Shown piece by piece: positions 26,441 to 39,200 of a stretch of DNA of 64,000 nt; position 1 is the first letter of the stretch; each line of letters begins with the position of its first letter. Origin of the DNA: Eucalyptus grandis (Eukaryota; Streptophyta; Magnoliopsida; Myrtales; Myrtaceae); contig NC_052618.1 of assembly GCF_016545825.1 (NCBI RefSeq), forward strand, positions 33,116,196-33,180,195, given 5' to 3'. The notes below the pieces were generated by a model that did not search any database, was not told the origin of the DNA, and saw only the letters and a program-made list of their open reading frames with translations. A program made the position numbers and the translations under genes.

Positions 26441-27389
26441 GGAAGAAAACTTTGTGTCTGATCTACTCCACTGCAATGAGATTAGTGTGAGATTTTATAG
26501 TGTTACTGCTAACTATTTTTAAAAATTAAGTTATTAAATAAAAATGTGATTTAATATTTAAATATTATATTAATCCCCCTCATGCTTAGTGAGGTCTTTT
26601 GTCTAATACTAAGCTTGGAATTATTTCATTGGAGAGGCAAATAAGGGCTTTAAAAGATTCCAATTCAAGACCTTTGATATCATGTTGGGTGATCTTAGGC
26701 CTCTCTTTTTACTCTAAAGGTTATCTCAACTTTGATATTGTGAATAGCACTCAACTTTGGCTCATAATACTATTTCACGATCTGTTTATTTTGAGGAAAA
26801 TTCACATTTTAAAAATTATTTTTCTAAAAGCTTATATTATTAGATGAATGTGTGGTAAAATATTTAAATATCCTATCAATTAGGTCATAGACCAAACCTG
26901 CTACACTCTATACTATGATTGATTGTCTCCACAACATCATAATGTTTTATCTCTGTCTCCGAGATTGCTCCTTTCCTCTCTTATTATCATATATGTCGAT
27001 ACTGATATTGTGAATAACACTACCTGCATAAAACTAACTTTGTCCTCCTTAGTTCTAAGCCTAGGTCCATTCAATGGTATCGAGCCTGGTTTCATTTATA
27101 ATGATATCTGTTTCATGCGCTTAGTAGGTGAATCCAAGGTAAGAGGAATCTTTCACATTATGGCAAATCATTGAAATATTAGAAGCACCTATTTCCATTG
27201 TTGCAACTCCATCTTCTTTGCTCCTTCGATTTTCGTGTTTCAAATGCTTCTAAGATAGACTACCTTTATGAAGTCTCTTAGTGACGAAACTAAGATCTCC
27301 GAAACCCAAGCCTTCCCCTCATGAACCCATATTCTACTTTTTGCTAAACCCACTTCGTCATTTTCACCCATTCGCTCTATCTCGATAAC
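26441..27389. other. Intergenic AT-rich DNA
   Basis: 3' flank of the reductase, then AT-rich repeat-like sequence with recurring phrases such as GATATTGTGAATA(G/A)CACT (about 26738 and 27004). No gene seen. Confidence 0.45.
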
Positions 27390-30310
27390 TCATTCGCCTA
27401 GACTCTGAAGGAAGTAAAAGAATATGTCCAGTCCTCCAAGTTTGATCAACATCCTATTCCCGCCACTGAAAATGAGTACTTTGTTACCTCCGCATCCCTC
27501 TAGAGTTTCCTAGATAGTGGATTCAACAAGGATATTCTCATGTGCATTACGGAGCTGTTTGTCTTGCTCTTACTTTTCATGGTCGTAAAGACTTGCCACT
27601 GTGGCAAGAATTGCTCTATTGATACCAGGTTTTTAGAATACCAGATGCTTGCATCGGCATCGCTCAAACCACTTTGAATGCCGGAATGCCTTTGTGACTC
27701 TCGTATCCAAACTTCAATATTACTCTTTATGACCCTTAGTTACTCTCTTTTCTAAAAGTCCAAGTTCACCACCGGAGCTCCTCAAACCGCGACTTGAGTA
27801 GCAACACCGCACTATCAAATGGTTTACTGAGTACAGAATCATGCTCTTGACCTAAATTTCCACAATGGAAATGAAGATACTCTATTCATTTTCATGCATA
27901 ATGACCAAGCATCCTGCATTCATGTTCCTAGACAAATCCCGAAGGAAAAGGGCTGCTTCTTTAGAAACTTGGATCACCAACTATGAAAAGTTGCATCGTA
28001 ACAATAAACCTTTCCAAATAGATTCTCGAGTTTGTTAGAAAGAAGGATGGAACCGTTCCATCAAATTTGGCAAGGAAAAAGAAGAAAGTACTTCTATCTT
28101 CCAGACTCTCTTTATGATTGAACCATATGTCCTTGAGTCAATTTCTGAGCCAGATCCAAAAAAGCTTGTCAAATATTTCAAAAGTGATGGACATCCTGTT
28201 CATTACTACAAAGACTAGTATGGTCATTGTTTTCGGGATCCTTTTTGCCGATGTTCTTATTGTACAAATTCTCCCCGATGAGGTAGATCCATTTGCAAAA
28301 CCTCCATCTTGGAGGAAGCATAAGAAGCCAAAGATATTATGTACCAAAGGTACTTAAACGGAGATTCCTTTGTTGATACTCTTGGTGAGTGTAATAAATT
28401 TCAGTTCATGGTTTCATATGCACCAACTCCACCACCGGGGTTTACGCTTCTCCATTAGTATCACCGCATCCACCACCATGACCTCCTCCATCTCCTCCTA
28501 AAAAGAAACTAGTCATTTCTCCGTTTTTATTATAAATTGTAAAGTGGGCAAAGAAACATTCCTACCACTTGAAGTTCTAGTATAAACACCACTTAGTTCT
28601 TCCATCGCCATGTTCCAAGAAACAGACTTTCCTCCTCTTGTTCGGGAAAATTCCAAACTCTCATTTCCCGCTCCGTAAGAGTTTATTGATCCATAAGGCG
28701 TATATAGGCATGTCCCTAAGATATCTACCCCCACCGATGTGGATGGGCATGGAAGACAAAAAGAAAACCTATTGTCGAAGCTGTCTTAAATTGGCAATCG
28801 AGACTCTTTTAGCACATAATAATGCTTTCTAAAGCAATTGATTCCAAGATTGGAATGTGCAACAAGACTTATGAAGATATGATGAAACCACTAAAAGATG
28901 CTTTCGCATTTCCAAAAGAGGCTTCATGCCTTGGAATCTGGACAACTTATAGGGTATCATCATCTTGAAAGTCCTAGAGCGAAAATAGAAAAGCTTAAAA
29001 AGCAAATCCAGATCATTGAGGAAGGAAGACTCAATCCACTTCGACTACTTTGCGAACAAGTAGCCTCTCCTCATCCACCACCTCGACATCTATTTTTGTT
29101 GCTATTATATATGTTCCTATCGTACAAGACAAGACAAATGTGGCCGAGATGCGAAATCGCCAAAGAACTCGGATCGCTTAAGGAAAGAAAAGGGAAAAGA
29201 GAAGATGCCCAAAGAATCCTCTCTTATTATAAGGGAGCCAAACCAAATGATGTTGTCAAACCCGTTGGAATCTTTTCTAAGAGACTTCGGTAATCGTGGA
29301 ACCACACCGATCCCCGCTACTCCGTAGCCTCCATTATAGATTGATCCCGTCATTCCGACAAATCAGGTACTATTTCCAATAGAATCAGCCTTTCCAAATA
29401 TCTTTGATACTGAATTAGATTCGGTATCTCTTTCGTCTTCATCATCTTTCTCAATCCCTACTATTGATTCCTTTCCCATAGCACCAATAACTTCATCAAT
29501 ATTCATGGCCGATCCTCCGTACCACAACATGGAATCAAACCCTTCGAACCGTAGGTTGTCCAGCCAAACAATTCTTTTCAAAATGTGTCCACTTCATCAA
29601 AACAATTGTTTACTATTGATGACATCCCTTATCACAAATGGCCAGAATGACTTGAAGAATTTCATACTTGGCTAAATACCCAAGCCATTACCAACCATGA
29701 TAAGTATGATATTCTTTCAACTTTGTCACAAGATTCATAGGTAGCCTCAAACTTTGGTGGCAATTTGCGCTGTAACAAGATCAGCTTCACTTTTTACTCT
29801 CACCAAACTTTGGCCATGCCATTAATCTTTTATATCATTTCTTTGTGGGGAAACCATTTGATCTCATAGAACTCAAAAGAAGAGAATTTTTCGAAAGAAT
29901 ATGCTGCTCTCTTCAGAAAAACATCTCAATAAGCATTATCGTGAAATGCTTAAGCTCTTCTATCAAATTGAGCTGATGCAAATTTGAAGCATGTTTTCCT
30001 AACCACCATCCCCAAATAATTATCTCAAACAGTAAGAGAGAGAACCTTTCGTCTAAATAGAGAATGATCCAGATGTTCCATTGGGAGAAATCCAACAAGA
30101 AATTCATTTGTGCCTTGAAAATTGTGTATCAAACGCCAAATGATCTAGACTTATGTCAACAACAATAGAGAACTTGACGTAGCTTGTTCTCGCTAGAGGC
30201 TAAAGATCAAATGCTCCAAGAAAGACTGTGATGGTTCTTGTGGAAAATCTTCTAGAAAAAAGAAACACCTCAAATCCTCAAAATAAGGGTTTGGGAGAAT
30301 CTGAGTCAAT
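27390..30310 (+). pseudogene. Endogenous pararetrovirus-like polyprotein relic
   Basis: Heavily decayed plus-strand coding remains in several frames. The block about 27560-28010 resembles the movement-protein part of endogenous plant caulimovirid polyproteins: a TFHGRKDLP-type stretch, then TTLNAG, then WITNYEKLH at about 27980. The block about 29620-30290 resembles the coat/nucleocapsid part: IDDIPYHKWPE, then LNREIQ-like remains, then a basic cysteine cluster C-x4-C-x3-C with a Lys-rich tail at about 30208-30280. A helical stretch rich in Glu and Lys (AKIEKLKKQIQIIEE) lies at about 28977-29020. Stops and shifts are frequent and no reverse transcriptase follows, so the copy is truncated and inactive. 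A retrotransposon gag is the alternative reading. Assigned from memory of family features only. Confidence 0.42.
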
Positions 30311-31850
30311 TGAGGACCCTTGATCCAATTCAACAAAACCTTTAAACCCGCGACACCTTCGAGAGGGTTGTGACACAAATGGAAGAGAAAAAGGAGAGTC
30401 CTTGGAATGACAAAGAACAAAGCTATAGAGAGGGAAAAGGGAAGGATCATGAGAAAGACAAAGATGAGGACACTTCGAGCAATATAAAGGGCTAGTAAAT
30501 GAGAAACAAGTGGAAGGGACCATAACCAATAGAGAAGGAAAGTGAAAATGGAGAGGAAGATGGTGAGGGATTAACTATCAAATGGGAGGTTACTGGAGAG
30601 CCCAATGTTAGTGCCGGTGAAAATGTGGAGGACGACGGGGTTTGTGGAAGTAAAAGAAGAAGGAGCGGGAGTACGAGGCATAAAAAGAAGAATTGCTTGC
30701 AAGAGAGAAAATAGAGAGACAATTTGCAAAAGTGGAGAAATAAGATGCAAGAAAAAAATAAAATAAGGAAGTGGGACCCGTAAGGAAAAAGCATATGAAA
30801 CAAAATAAAAGAATTGACCAATATTAATTAAAAAAATGATAACTTTTGTAGAGTTGTACTAACTAGTGAGCTGCCCCATAAGGGATAGTATGGTTAAAAA
30901 AAAAAATGTGTGTAGAAAGAAAAGTGAAAAAAGCGTGATTCTCTAAATAAATTATAAAAAGATGGTTCTTATCCTTTTATAATTTATGAGAATAAACTTT
31001 GAATTAAGGACCACAGTAAGTTTTTTCAATGAACTTTTTGAAGGAGTTTCAATACTATATTAATTTTGACTAGTCTTGTAGAAATTCTCAAAATGAAGTA
31101 TACTTCACGAATCATAAGTCTTAAAGAAATTGTCATAAAAATATAATCCACATACATGATACTAAAGTATCATAAAAATGTTATCCGTCATAGCACATCT
31201 TCAACAAATAAATAATTATTATGATGCGGTAAAAATGTATCGGCAAATCATAAAGAAAGATTACCAATGAGATTCAAAAATGTTGTAAAAGGAAAATATG
31301 TGCCCGGCTGCTACTTCTCCTAGAAAAATATGATAAAATAATATTAGATTGTCATCTAATCAACCTAGCAATATTCGGTATGATTTACTAAGATTTCATA
31401 TAATTAATTTTTCGTTATATGTGTTGATTCGTTAAGAAATATCAAATAAATGGTATGTGTTTTGACTCATTGAAGAAAAAATAAGGCAATTTTGATAAGC
31501 TATAAGACAATACTAACCAACATTCAGCGTCCAATAATTGACTTGAAGTATTAACAAATGCAATATAGATTAAGAGCCAACATCGTCCTATAAAATATAT
31601 GGTTCTTCAATCATCCACGTCAATTCTATTGATTTCGATTGGGCATGATCAGAGAGCAAAGTTACATAGCCATCATCTGATCAAAATAGTGACACATCTA
31701 TTTTCGTATATGATACATCTTCAAGAATTCTAAGATCCAAATCGGAGACCTATGTAGTATGAGTATACTAGTTAGAGGGCATTAAGACATTGAAATCCAG
31801 CACTTGTAATTTGACCAATAAAGAGAACGCCATAAATGAATGAGGTTCAA
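30311..31850. other. Intergenic, no gene recognised
   Basis: 30300-30800 is purine-rich on the plus strand, giving long Ser/Phe/Leu-rich frames on the minus strand that look like composition artefacts. 30840-31760 is AT-rich and holds nothing I recognise. Confidence 0.45.
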
Positions 31851-34206
31851 TTAGGGGGAGCGTCTCCTGAGGGGAGTAGGTTTTCTTGCCAGCCAGTCTT
31901 GTCCTCCAATCAAGGCCTTCGTCAAATAAGGAGCTGCTTCGCTGTCTGTTAAGCTTCTTGACCAATCAACTCTCTCCGACCTATTAGCTCCCGGACCAGA
32001 ACACTTGTATTCTCCATAGTACAGTGCTGAAATGTAACGGTCACCCAACACAACAGCAAGGAGGTAATTAGACATGCGAAAATGAGTCTGGGGCTGGAAA
32101 AGAAGTGCTAAATTGTAAGATTTAAAACATTTCTGTTTGATTTTTCATCAAGCCAAAGACAGACTCATCTATGTCGCCCGGCACTGTTCATTTATATAAG
32201 AGAAAAGGCCCTTGCTCCAAGGACAAATTTTCACAAAAACCTAACGAGGTTCATCACTCCCAGCCGGAATTATCTGCATACGTCAAAACGATAAAACTGC
32301 TCTCGTGCCATCGATCCCTCAGCATACCATAAGTTGAAATCATGGCAGGCATCGAATTTTCCACCTATTACCGAGACCACTAATTTAATCGATTTGGGTT
32401 GCATGACATCAAAAATCACAACCCAGAAATTTCATAATATGCACTGTAAAGGGATATGTATATGCAGAAGTAAAGTAGGAACCTGTGCGATTTCTGGTCG
32501 TCCCAATCCTCCCAGCCTTGGGGCAATATGGTAGCGGACAAGTAAGAGAGGGCAAACACAACCTTGAATATTCACCCCACGGCCTTCCCAGAAATGCACC
32601 GTTCGCTGCTGTGATCTTGCAATCCAGGAACACGTAGCCTGTGTTATCCGTCCCTGATTGCCTGTGCTGTGCCGTGATCGGCCCATTCTCCTTGAAATTG
32701 AGTGCACGTGGCATTTCTATGTGATCAACCACGTATGATCATCCATCATCAATTTCAAATCCACACAATGGCACGCTAGTGATTAGTAACTGCGCTTAGT
32801 TAAATTGCACTCACTTCAAATAGTGAAGCCGCGTTCCGCAGATGAAGTCCGTCCCGCCCTCAATGTAGCAGTTCTTGTAGTAGTGTCGCTCCGGCGTCAT
32901 CCAGGAGAGTGTCCTGGTAAGACAGGATCTTGCACCTGTAGAACGCCGCCTGGTCTCCGGCCACCAGCGCAACTGCTCTTTCACCCTCCCGAATGTGTTC
33001 TGTATGGGTCGACAAATTCATGAGCCCAGCTTGAACGAATAGTTCACTTTATTACAAGAAATCGGACATTCACTTTTTGTTGTCGCGTCTGAAATTCTCA
33101 AATCACATTGAATGATGGTAATAATTTGCAGCACTGATTAAAATTACAAAATAATATAACGAGGAAGATAATATCAAATCAATGTCTATGTCATCTTTTA
33201 AAGCCTTAAATGGAAAAGTATAGATGTCAATGTACCTGAATGGTGAGATCTGTTCCAACGAAATTAGAAGCCAAGATCGAAACCGTGGGGGAGTAGAATA
33301 TATCTCCGCTGTCGCTCCATGTGATAATGGTATTCGAAGCTTTCGTGCCACTTAATGTAATGAAGCGCTTGTTCACTGGGCACGACTATCTTCTCTCTGC
33401 AACATCGTACTCGTGAAGATGAATTTTAAGAATCCGGAAAAATGAGTGTGTCAAGCAAACTCTCATTAGGAACAAATTTTCCATTCGATGCCATGCAAGA
33501 TATAGAAATCTTTTCATTTTTATTCTTTTTCTTTGAAAAACTAGAATTATTTGTCTGTGATCTTGCCAGTAGAGATGAACGTGCGTTGTTACCTAAACCT
33601 CAAACTCAAGATGCTTTAACTTTTCTATTTTTCCTCATGTACACATGATATGTCGACTGCATATGAATGTGTCTCAGTGCATTACGTCGAAAAGAGCGCA
33701 AGATTAGAGATAAATTATTCCGCTTTGTTTGATATTTCTAATTTGTGTTGTGACTGTATAATAACAGTACAAATCTCATTAGCTGGAAAGGATTAACTAA
33801 ACTAATCTAAAATTATTATTTTTTCGTCCATATGATGGGTAAATCATAATTTTTTCCATTAATGGATGCTAAAGGTATTATCAGATAATGGATGAGTACG
33901 AGAATCACATTAACATGAGAAAGTGCGGATGTCCCTGAAATACTAATACGGATCACCTTTAAGGCAAGCATTGAACTTACCTGTATGTCCCGGGCTTGAT
34001 CGATATGAAGACCTGTCGATCATTTTTGGAAGGAACGGCATCGATTGCATCCTGTATCCTCCTAAAATCTCCATTCCCGACTGGTCCACCACTACATGAG
34101 TTGCTTCAGACGCCCTCGTCGAAGCATGGTCGGCTCTAGATATCGACGGACAAAGAAGGATTACTAACCCCACGAACACAACCGTGAAAACTTCACGCAT
34201 CTTCAT
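31851..34206 (-). pseudogene. Secreted pectinesterase (PME without PMEI domain), several indels
   Basis: Five exons on the minus strand: 34206-33981, 33396-33236, 32999-32815, 32716-32483 and 32026-31851, all GT-AG. The ATG at 34206 starts a signal peptide (VFTVVFVGLVILLCPSISRA). There is no PMEI pro-region, so it belongs to the short PME group (~327 aa). Family motifs appear in order: GTYRE-like across the exon 1/2 border, NTFG with AVAL, LSYQDTLLDD (catalytic Asp), HYYKNCYIEGGTDFICG (second Asp), GRPWGEYSR (catalytic Arg) and YYGEYKCSGPGA. Single-base indels fall at about 34075, 33378, three places in exon 3, two in exon 4 (near 32700 and 32560) and one near the start of exon 5. PMEs demethylate homogalacturonan in the cell wall. 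As with the neighbouring genes, the breaks are mostly homopolymer changes. Confidence 0.87.
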
Positions 34207-34277
34207 TTTCTGGGTAAGCTGCGATCGCTCCGGCAGTCTAGGCGTGGTGATAGAGAGAGACGAACAAATCGTGGTGG

Positions 34278-34285
34278 GTTTTATA
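34278..34285 (-). promoter_or_regulatory. TATA box of the pectinesterase
   Basis: TATAAAAC on the minus strand, about 72-80 bp upstream of the ATG at 34206 and followed by a purine/CT-rich leader. Position and context fit a core promoter. Confidence 0.5.
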
Positions 34286-34959
34286 TCAAACCAACCGCTT
34301 GGAAAATTGAAACCAAACTCGCGTCATATGGTCGTGTTGCAATGACAATTTCCTGCCCACCGAAGTCAACCGAATAGGTGACCCGTTGCCCAGAGAGAGA
34401 GGGTAGGTTATTCAGTGCATGAGCGGAGAGTGCCATGCAACAGTGCCCGGAAGAGGAAGTTCGAGCGGTTTAACTTCTAGCGATCTGTCTACTGCCATCT
34501 ATCTCGATTGCGATTGCATGCATGCGTTACCACGTTTGACGTTACTAATTTAATGCGAGGTTTTGCTTCTCTTGATTGATCACCACCAGTTTTAGAATTA
34601 CGTAAAGCTTAATGATTGCTCTATCCACCAAACCACTCGTTTGGAATTGCTTTATAGCTGTACATCGTGCGGATTGGTTTGGTACTGAAGAAGCTGTAGG
34701 GTTGCGTGAGTGAGAGGGACGTAAGTTTCTGTTCCCAATAGAGACACTATGATTTTTCACTATTAGGATTGTTATATTGCATGTTCGAAGCACCTTGAGA
34801 TATATGCATCAAGTGATTGGCTTATTCAATCACTTGGCATGATGCATGTTGTTCATAATTTATTAAACATCCGATAGCTAGTAAGAAAAATCAATTTTGT
34901 ATCTTTAGCATTCTCAGCCTACGATTGAGAAATGCCAAAATTGTCGATTCTCATTAGTT
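34286..34959. other. Upstream region of the pectinesterase
   Basis: No gene. Contains the palindromic phrase ATTGCGATTGCATGCATGC near 34508-34526 and AT-rich DNA. Confidence 0.4.
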
Positions 34960-35248
34960 ACTACACTTGCCAAAAATGGAGTTTTCATTCTTTGAGAATA
35001 CACCTTGTCTAGGAGTGGAATGGAATTGTGGTAATTCATCTTTGTATTCGGTGCATGTTAGAGATTATGTACAAGCTCCTATGAGACTAATTGATTTAAC
35101 GATTAAGGAACGAGAATACATGCATGTAGATGAGGCGGAAGATGCAGGTTGAATAAATGTTTCCCAAGTGGGAGAATGTTGAAAGTTCTTATAAATATGG
35201 GCTCACATTAATCACATAATATAGTATTTTAGACTGTGAAAAACATAC
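34960..35248 (+). mobile_element. Truncated copia-type 3' end (purine tract plus LTR start)
   Basis: A short frame at 34967-35152 is followed by CAAGTGGGAGAATGTTGAAA at about 35165-35184. Such a purine tract directly before TGTTGAAAG is the usual 3' LTR junction of plant copia elements. The copy runs into the assembly gap. The frame itself is not clearly recognised. Confidence 0.35.
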
Positions 35249-35348
35249 NNNNNNNNNNNNNNNNNNNNNNNNNNNNNNNNNNNNNNNNNNNNNNNNNNNN
35301 NNNNNNNNNNNNNNNNNNNNNNNNNNNNNNNNNNNNNNNNNNNNNNNN
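35249..35348. other. Assembly gap (100 N)
   Basis: Exactly 100 N, the conventional placeholder for a gap of unknown size. Confidence 0.99.
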
Positions 35349-36294
35349 GTATGCTCCTGACCTTTGGTCAGGATCGCTTTTGAGATTTTCATCACTCTTA
35401 TTTCCTTATTTCAAATGTCATGATCCAGCATGTGCAGTGACAACTAAGTTGAAATGGAGAAGGATGACAACAAATATCTCACTAAGATACATGGATGGAA
35501 CAACAGCGAGCAACTAATCTGCTGCCCTCTGCTCAAGTTTTCCTTGAAACCAAGAATCCGACTAAACAGCAGCATCTCATCACTTCCGCAATAACTACCC
35601 CGATAACTGTAATCCTAAGATTTTGAAGGATAAAAAAAAACACTCTGCTCAGCGCGACATTAAGATCAAAAAGATCCGATTCGTGTGACAATTGTGGAGA
35701 ATAAATACTGCCAGTTAGTCGTGGGATTGATCCATATGGCTGGAGAAAAAGAATATGTAGTGCAGTGGCCGACCCGAAAGGGCTTTTTAAGCATCCATAA
35801 CATCTCTCCCCAATAATGGATCTGATATTTCCTGACCTTGGAGGACACCACACCACTACCACCTTACTTTTAAGATATCAGATTAGATCCTAGATACTAG
35901 GTGCATTGCTATTGCCTACAGGCACATCACAATACATGTCATATATCATACAGCAAACAGGAAATAAAAGAAAGAAATCGAAAGCGAGCACACTTAAGCT
36001 TCCAAAGAAATGGATCGGCAAAATAGCATAACTATCATATTGAACCTTGCTTACTCGGAACGTTTTTCCTTTAAGCATTACAAAAGCAAAGTTCAAGCTT
36101 CCGCCAATTCCCCTCCTTTCAACCTATCCCTGTGACTTTTTTTTTTTTTTTTTTTTTTTAATGGTCGAAGGGGGCCAAAAATTGTGAATAATATACAAAA
36201 TTGCAACACTAAAAAGGAAAGGGAAGAAAGCATGTACAAGAGAGAACCCAACTAAACTCTGCCAATAAACAACTCTAAAAAGGAAATCCTGAAA
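35349..36294. other. 3' flank of the PHD-GNAT gene
   Basis: No coding homology. Likely includes the 3' UTR of the minus-strand gene. A T-homopolymer of about 24 lies near 36138-36161. Confidence 0.45.
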
Positions 36295-39200
36295 CTAACA
36301 TATTCCAGCATCGTCAAAGCTGCACCTTGGAACTGGTTTTTGCAGCATAGATGTCCCTTTGAAAGTGACCATCTGGCTGCAGATTTTCCTATAACTAGTG
36401 AGCTGCAGATTAAGAACATATCCATGTTAGCAGTGATAAGAAAGCACATAATAGAGTGCAAGATAAATTGATCCGATAAAACACCTGGTCAAGTTCCATC
36501 TTTACGAAACCAAATTTGTCAGTCCATATAGACTCCCTTCTGCAGCAGCTGGTAGCACAAGGCTCTCCTTACATTCAAGAAACCCAGCAGTTTCTGAATG
36601 CAAGAGAACAGTAGTTGAAAGTAGCCCTGATTGAAAATATGAGATCAGCCAGTTGAGTAACAATTCATAGTGGTTAACATTTCTATGACTACCTCATCAA
36701 ATTGATTAGATTCCATGACACTGAGAAACTGATGGACATGAGGCAAAAACCATGCATGGTGCTTTACAAAAGAGTAGAGAAACCACTTGCACAATCACAT
36801 TTTGAGCAACTGCTGAGGTGCGTTTCTTTTTTCACATTAAAGATAGACATTCGGTATGTACAGTAAAGTCTCCCTAAATTTGATGAAAACTGCTCAAATC
36901 CCAAACTGCATCACCAATTCAGAGAATATAAGTCATGTCCACAGCTTCAAATATCACACTGAAACCCAAACAAAGAATGAAAATCACTATTTTTTAGGGA
37001 TAAGAAGGGGCTGCCCTAAAGAGTGTAGTCCCAAATATTCTAATGCAGTAGTGGTGAGATTTATTGGAAACCAGAACTGTTCTGGTCAGTACCCTATGGC
37101 ATAAATGAGAATTTCATGCATCCTGATCAAGATGAGATTGTAAGTGCTTGTTGAATTACAAAAAAGTAGCATTCCTCATTTTGTGGGGAAAGCTGACATA
37201 CCATTGCAAAAGGTAATTTCTGGGGACAAATAGCCACTAAAAGAAACAGGGAAAGATGTGGAAGTAGACTCTGAAGAAAGATCTAGAATATCTCAAGCTT
37301 CAAGAAGATTTGAAACAAAAGAAAGCACAACGGCATGACATGATCTGCCACTGACCCCACACAAACATAACACTTCGTCTTTTTAGTAAAAGTCATCTTC
37401 CTCAAATTTTTTTCTTTAAATGTGAAAAAGTGGAATTTCATTACTAGATAATTTGGGTAGGCAGAACTGTCAAACCATATCAAACACCTGAAGAGAGCAA
37501 CAAAATTTAACCTGGTCATGACTGCCCTTTTGTCGCTACTAAGGGAGTTCAGCCAATTCTTGTCCGAAAATCCTAAGAATTCCTGCTGATACAACAATTG
37601 AGCTGCAATAATTGCACCACCAAAAAAAAATCAAAATCCCTTCACTCCTGTTGATCTGCTTTGAGGTGCGCAAAGGTTCTTACTTGACAATTAGCACTGC
37701 GCAGTACATTCCACTGTACTCTTGGTTCCTCGTGCACCTTCTGCAGATAATGCAAGCAGACACACATACATTAACTTTAAAGGGTTAAGATATTCAGTTG
37801 CGGAGTCAAAGATGGCAATACGCAAGTTCAACCTAATGGCTGGAGACTTACCCATACACCATTGAAGGAATGAGATCACGGTTCGTCGTAGGATCAACTA
37901 TTGGTCAAAGCATTCCTGAAAAGTTACGGTTGAATTCTCTAATTAATGGTTACTCTGATAGTGTTGCGTTCTATTTTCAAACATTTTTTACATGCAATTT
38001 TTTGTTTGTATAAACCAAAAATAGAAAAAAGATGGATGCGAACGCAAAGTCAGGCTTGAAAATTATTTTACTAAAATATTGCCAATAACAGACATTCAGC
38101 CAGATCACATGACAGCTGGCCAAGATCCGGAGAAAGGCATAGAGTTTTGTGATTGCAATCCAAAAATTACAACCACCAACAATATAAAAGGCACCGCCAG
38201 CAGCATGTTCCCACAAAATGGTGGAAATGTGACTGTCAGTTTAATCAGCAAAGGACATTAGTGCATTTTTTTGAATGAATATATACCTGCAGAATCAAAG
38301 TATATGATACATAACAGTGTATTTGGTAAAAAGAATAATATAGTACATCATAAAAGAGTAAAGAGAGACAAACTAAAATAAACAACAATATAGGCACAAT
38401 CTAGAGCATGATGACCAACAATGAATAAAACAGTAGAAAAAAGTAGCCACAGCATCATTACACCCGAGATCTTTTATTACATGATCTCCAAATGCACCAC
38501 ATAACCCAAAGTGGTGCAGAGCTCCAAGTTTTCTCCGATATATCACCCGCAAAGCTGAATAACCTCAGAAAATGAGGTTTACCATTCATGACTCAATCCA
38601 CAATTTAACAATGGGCATGACCCATGACTTTTTGAACAGTTGAAGATTTCAACAACTTGGTCACAGTGAAGAAGGGATGATCGATAGCAAAGCCCCAATG
38701 TATGCACATACAACACTGTCAGCGATAACGAAGTGTTAATGTTAGTAATTTTTGTTCGGTAGGCATGATTTAGTATTTACTGGTGTTGGGAAGGAAGAGG
38801 GAGGGAGGAGGGGAAGGAATGTCAACAACTTTTTCTTAGCTCCTTTTTTTTCTTTTCCATTGTGTTAGCGATAGTTAAACTATCCTACTACTATAGGTAA
38901 CTTTACAATTTTTCACAAGCTTATGTCATTGATATTCAGGGTAAAATATGGACCTTAGTTCTAAGGTTAAGCTTGAGTATTAAGTCTACTGGAACATCAC
39001 CAGTAATAAACATTTATGTAGTGTTTGGAAAATGATAGAGAAAAGATGGTATGAAAAATGGGTGGATGGGGAAACTCTTGATTTTCTGTGAGAAGCGAAA
39101 GTAGGGAACCTTTTAAGGTTTTGGGCATTTCCATCCTGATTTTCTCATTCAATTCCCAAACAAAGCTTTATGGTATTGGACATATGGTGGTTTAAGAACC

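Noticed and set aside
30193..30821. Leu/Phe/Ser-rich minus-strand frames
   Set aside because: Caused by a purine-rich plus strand; no initiation context or family resemblance.
35189..35517. Open frames running through the N gap
   Set aside because: They consist partly of undetermined sequence.
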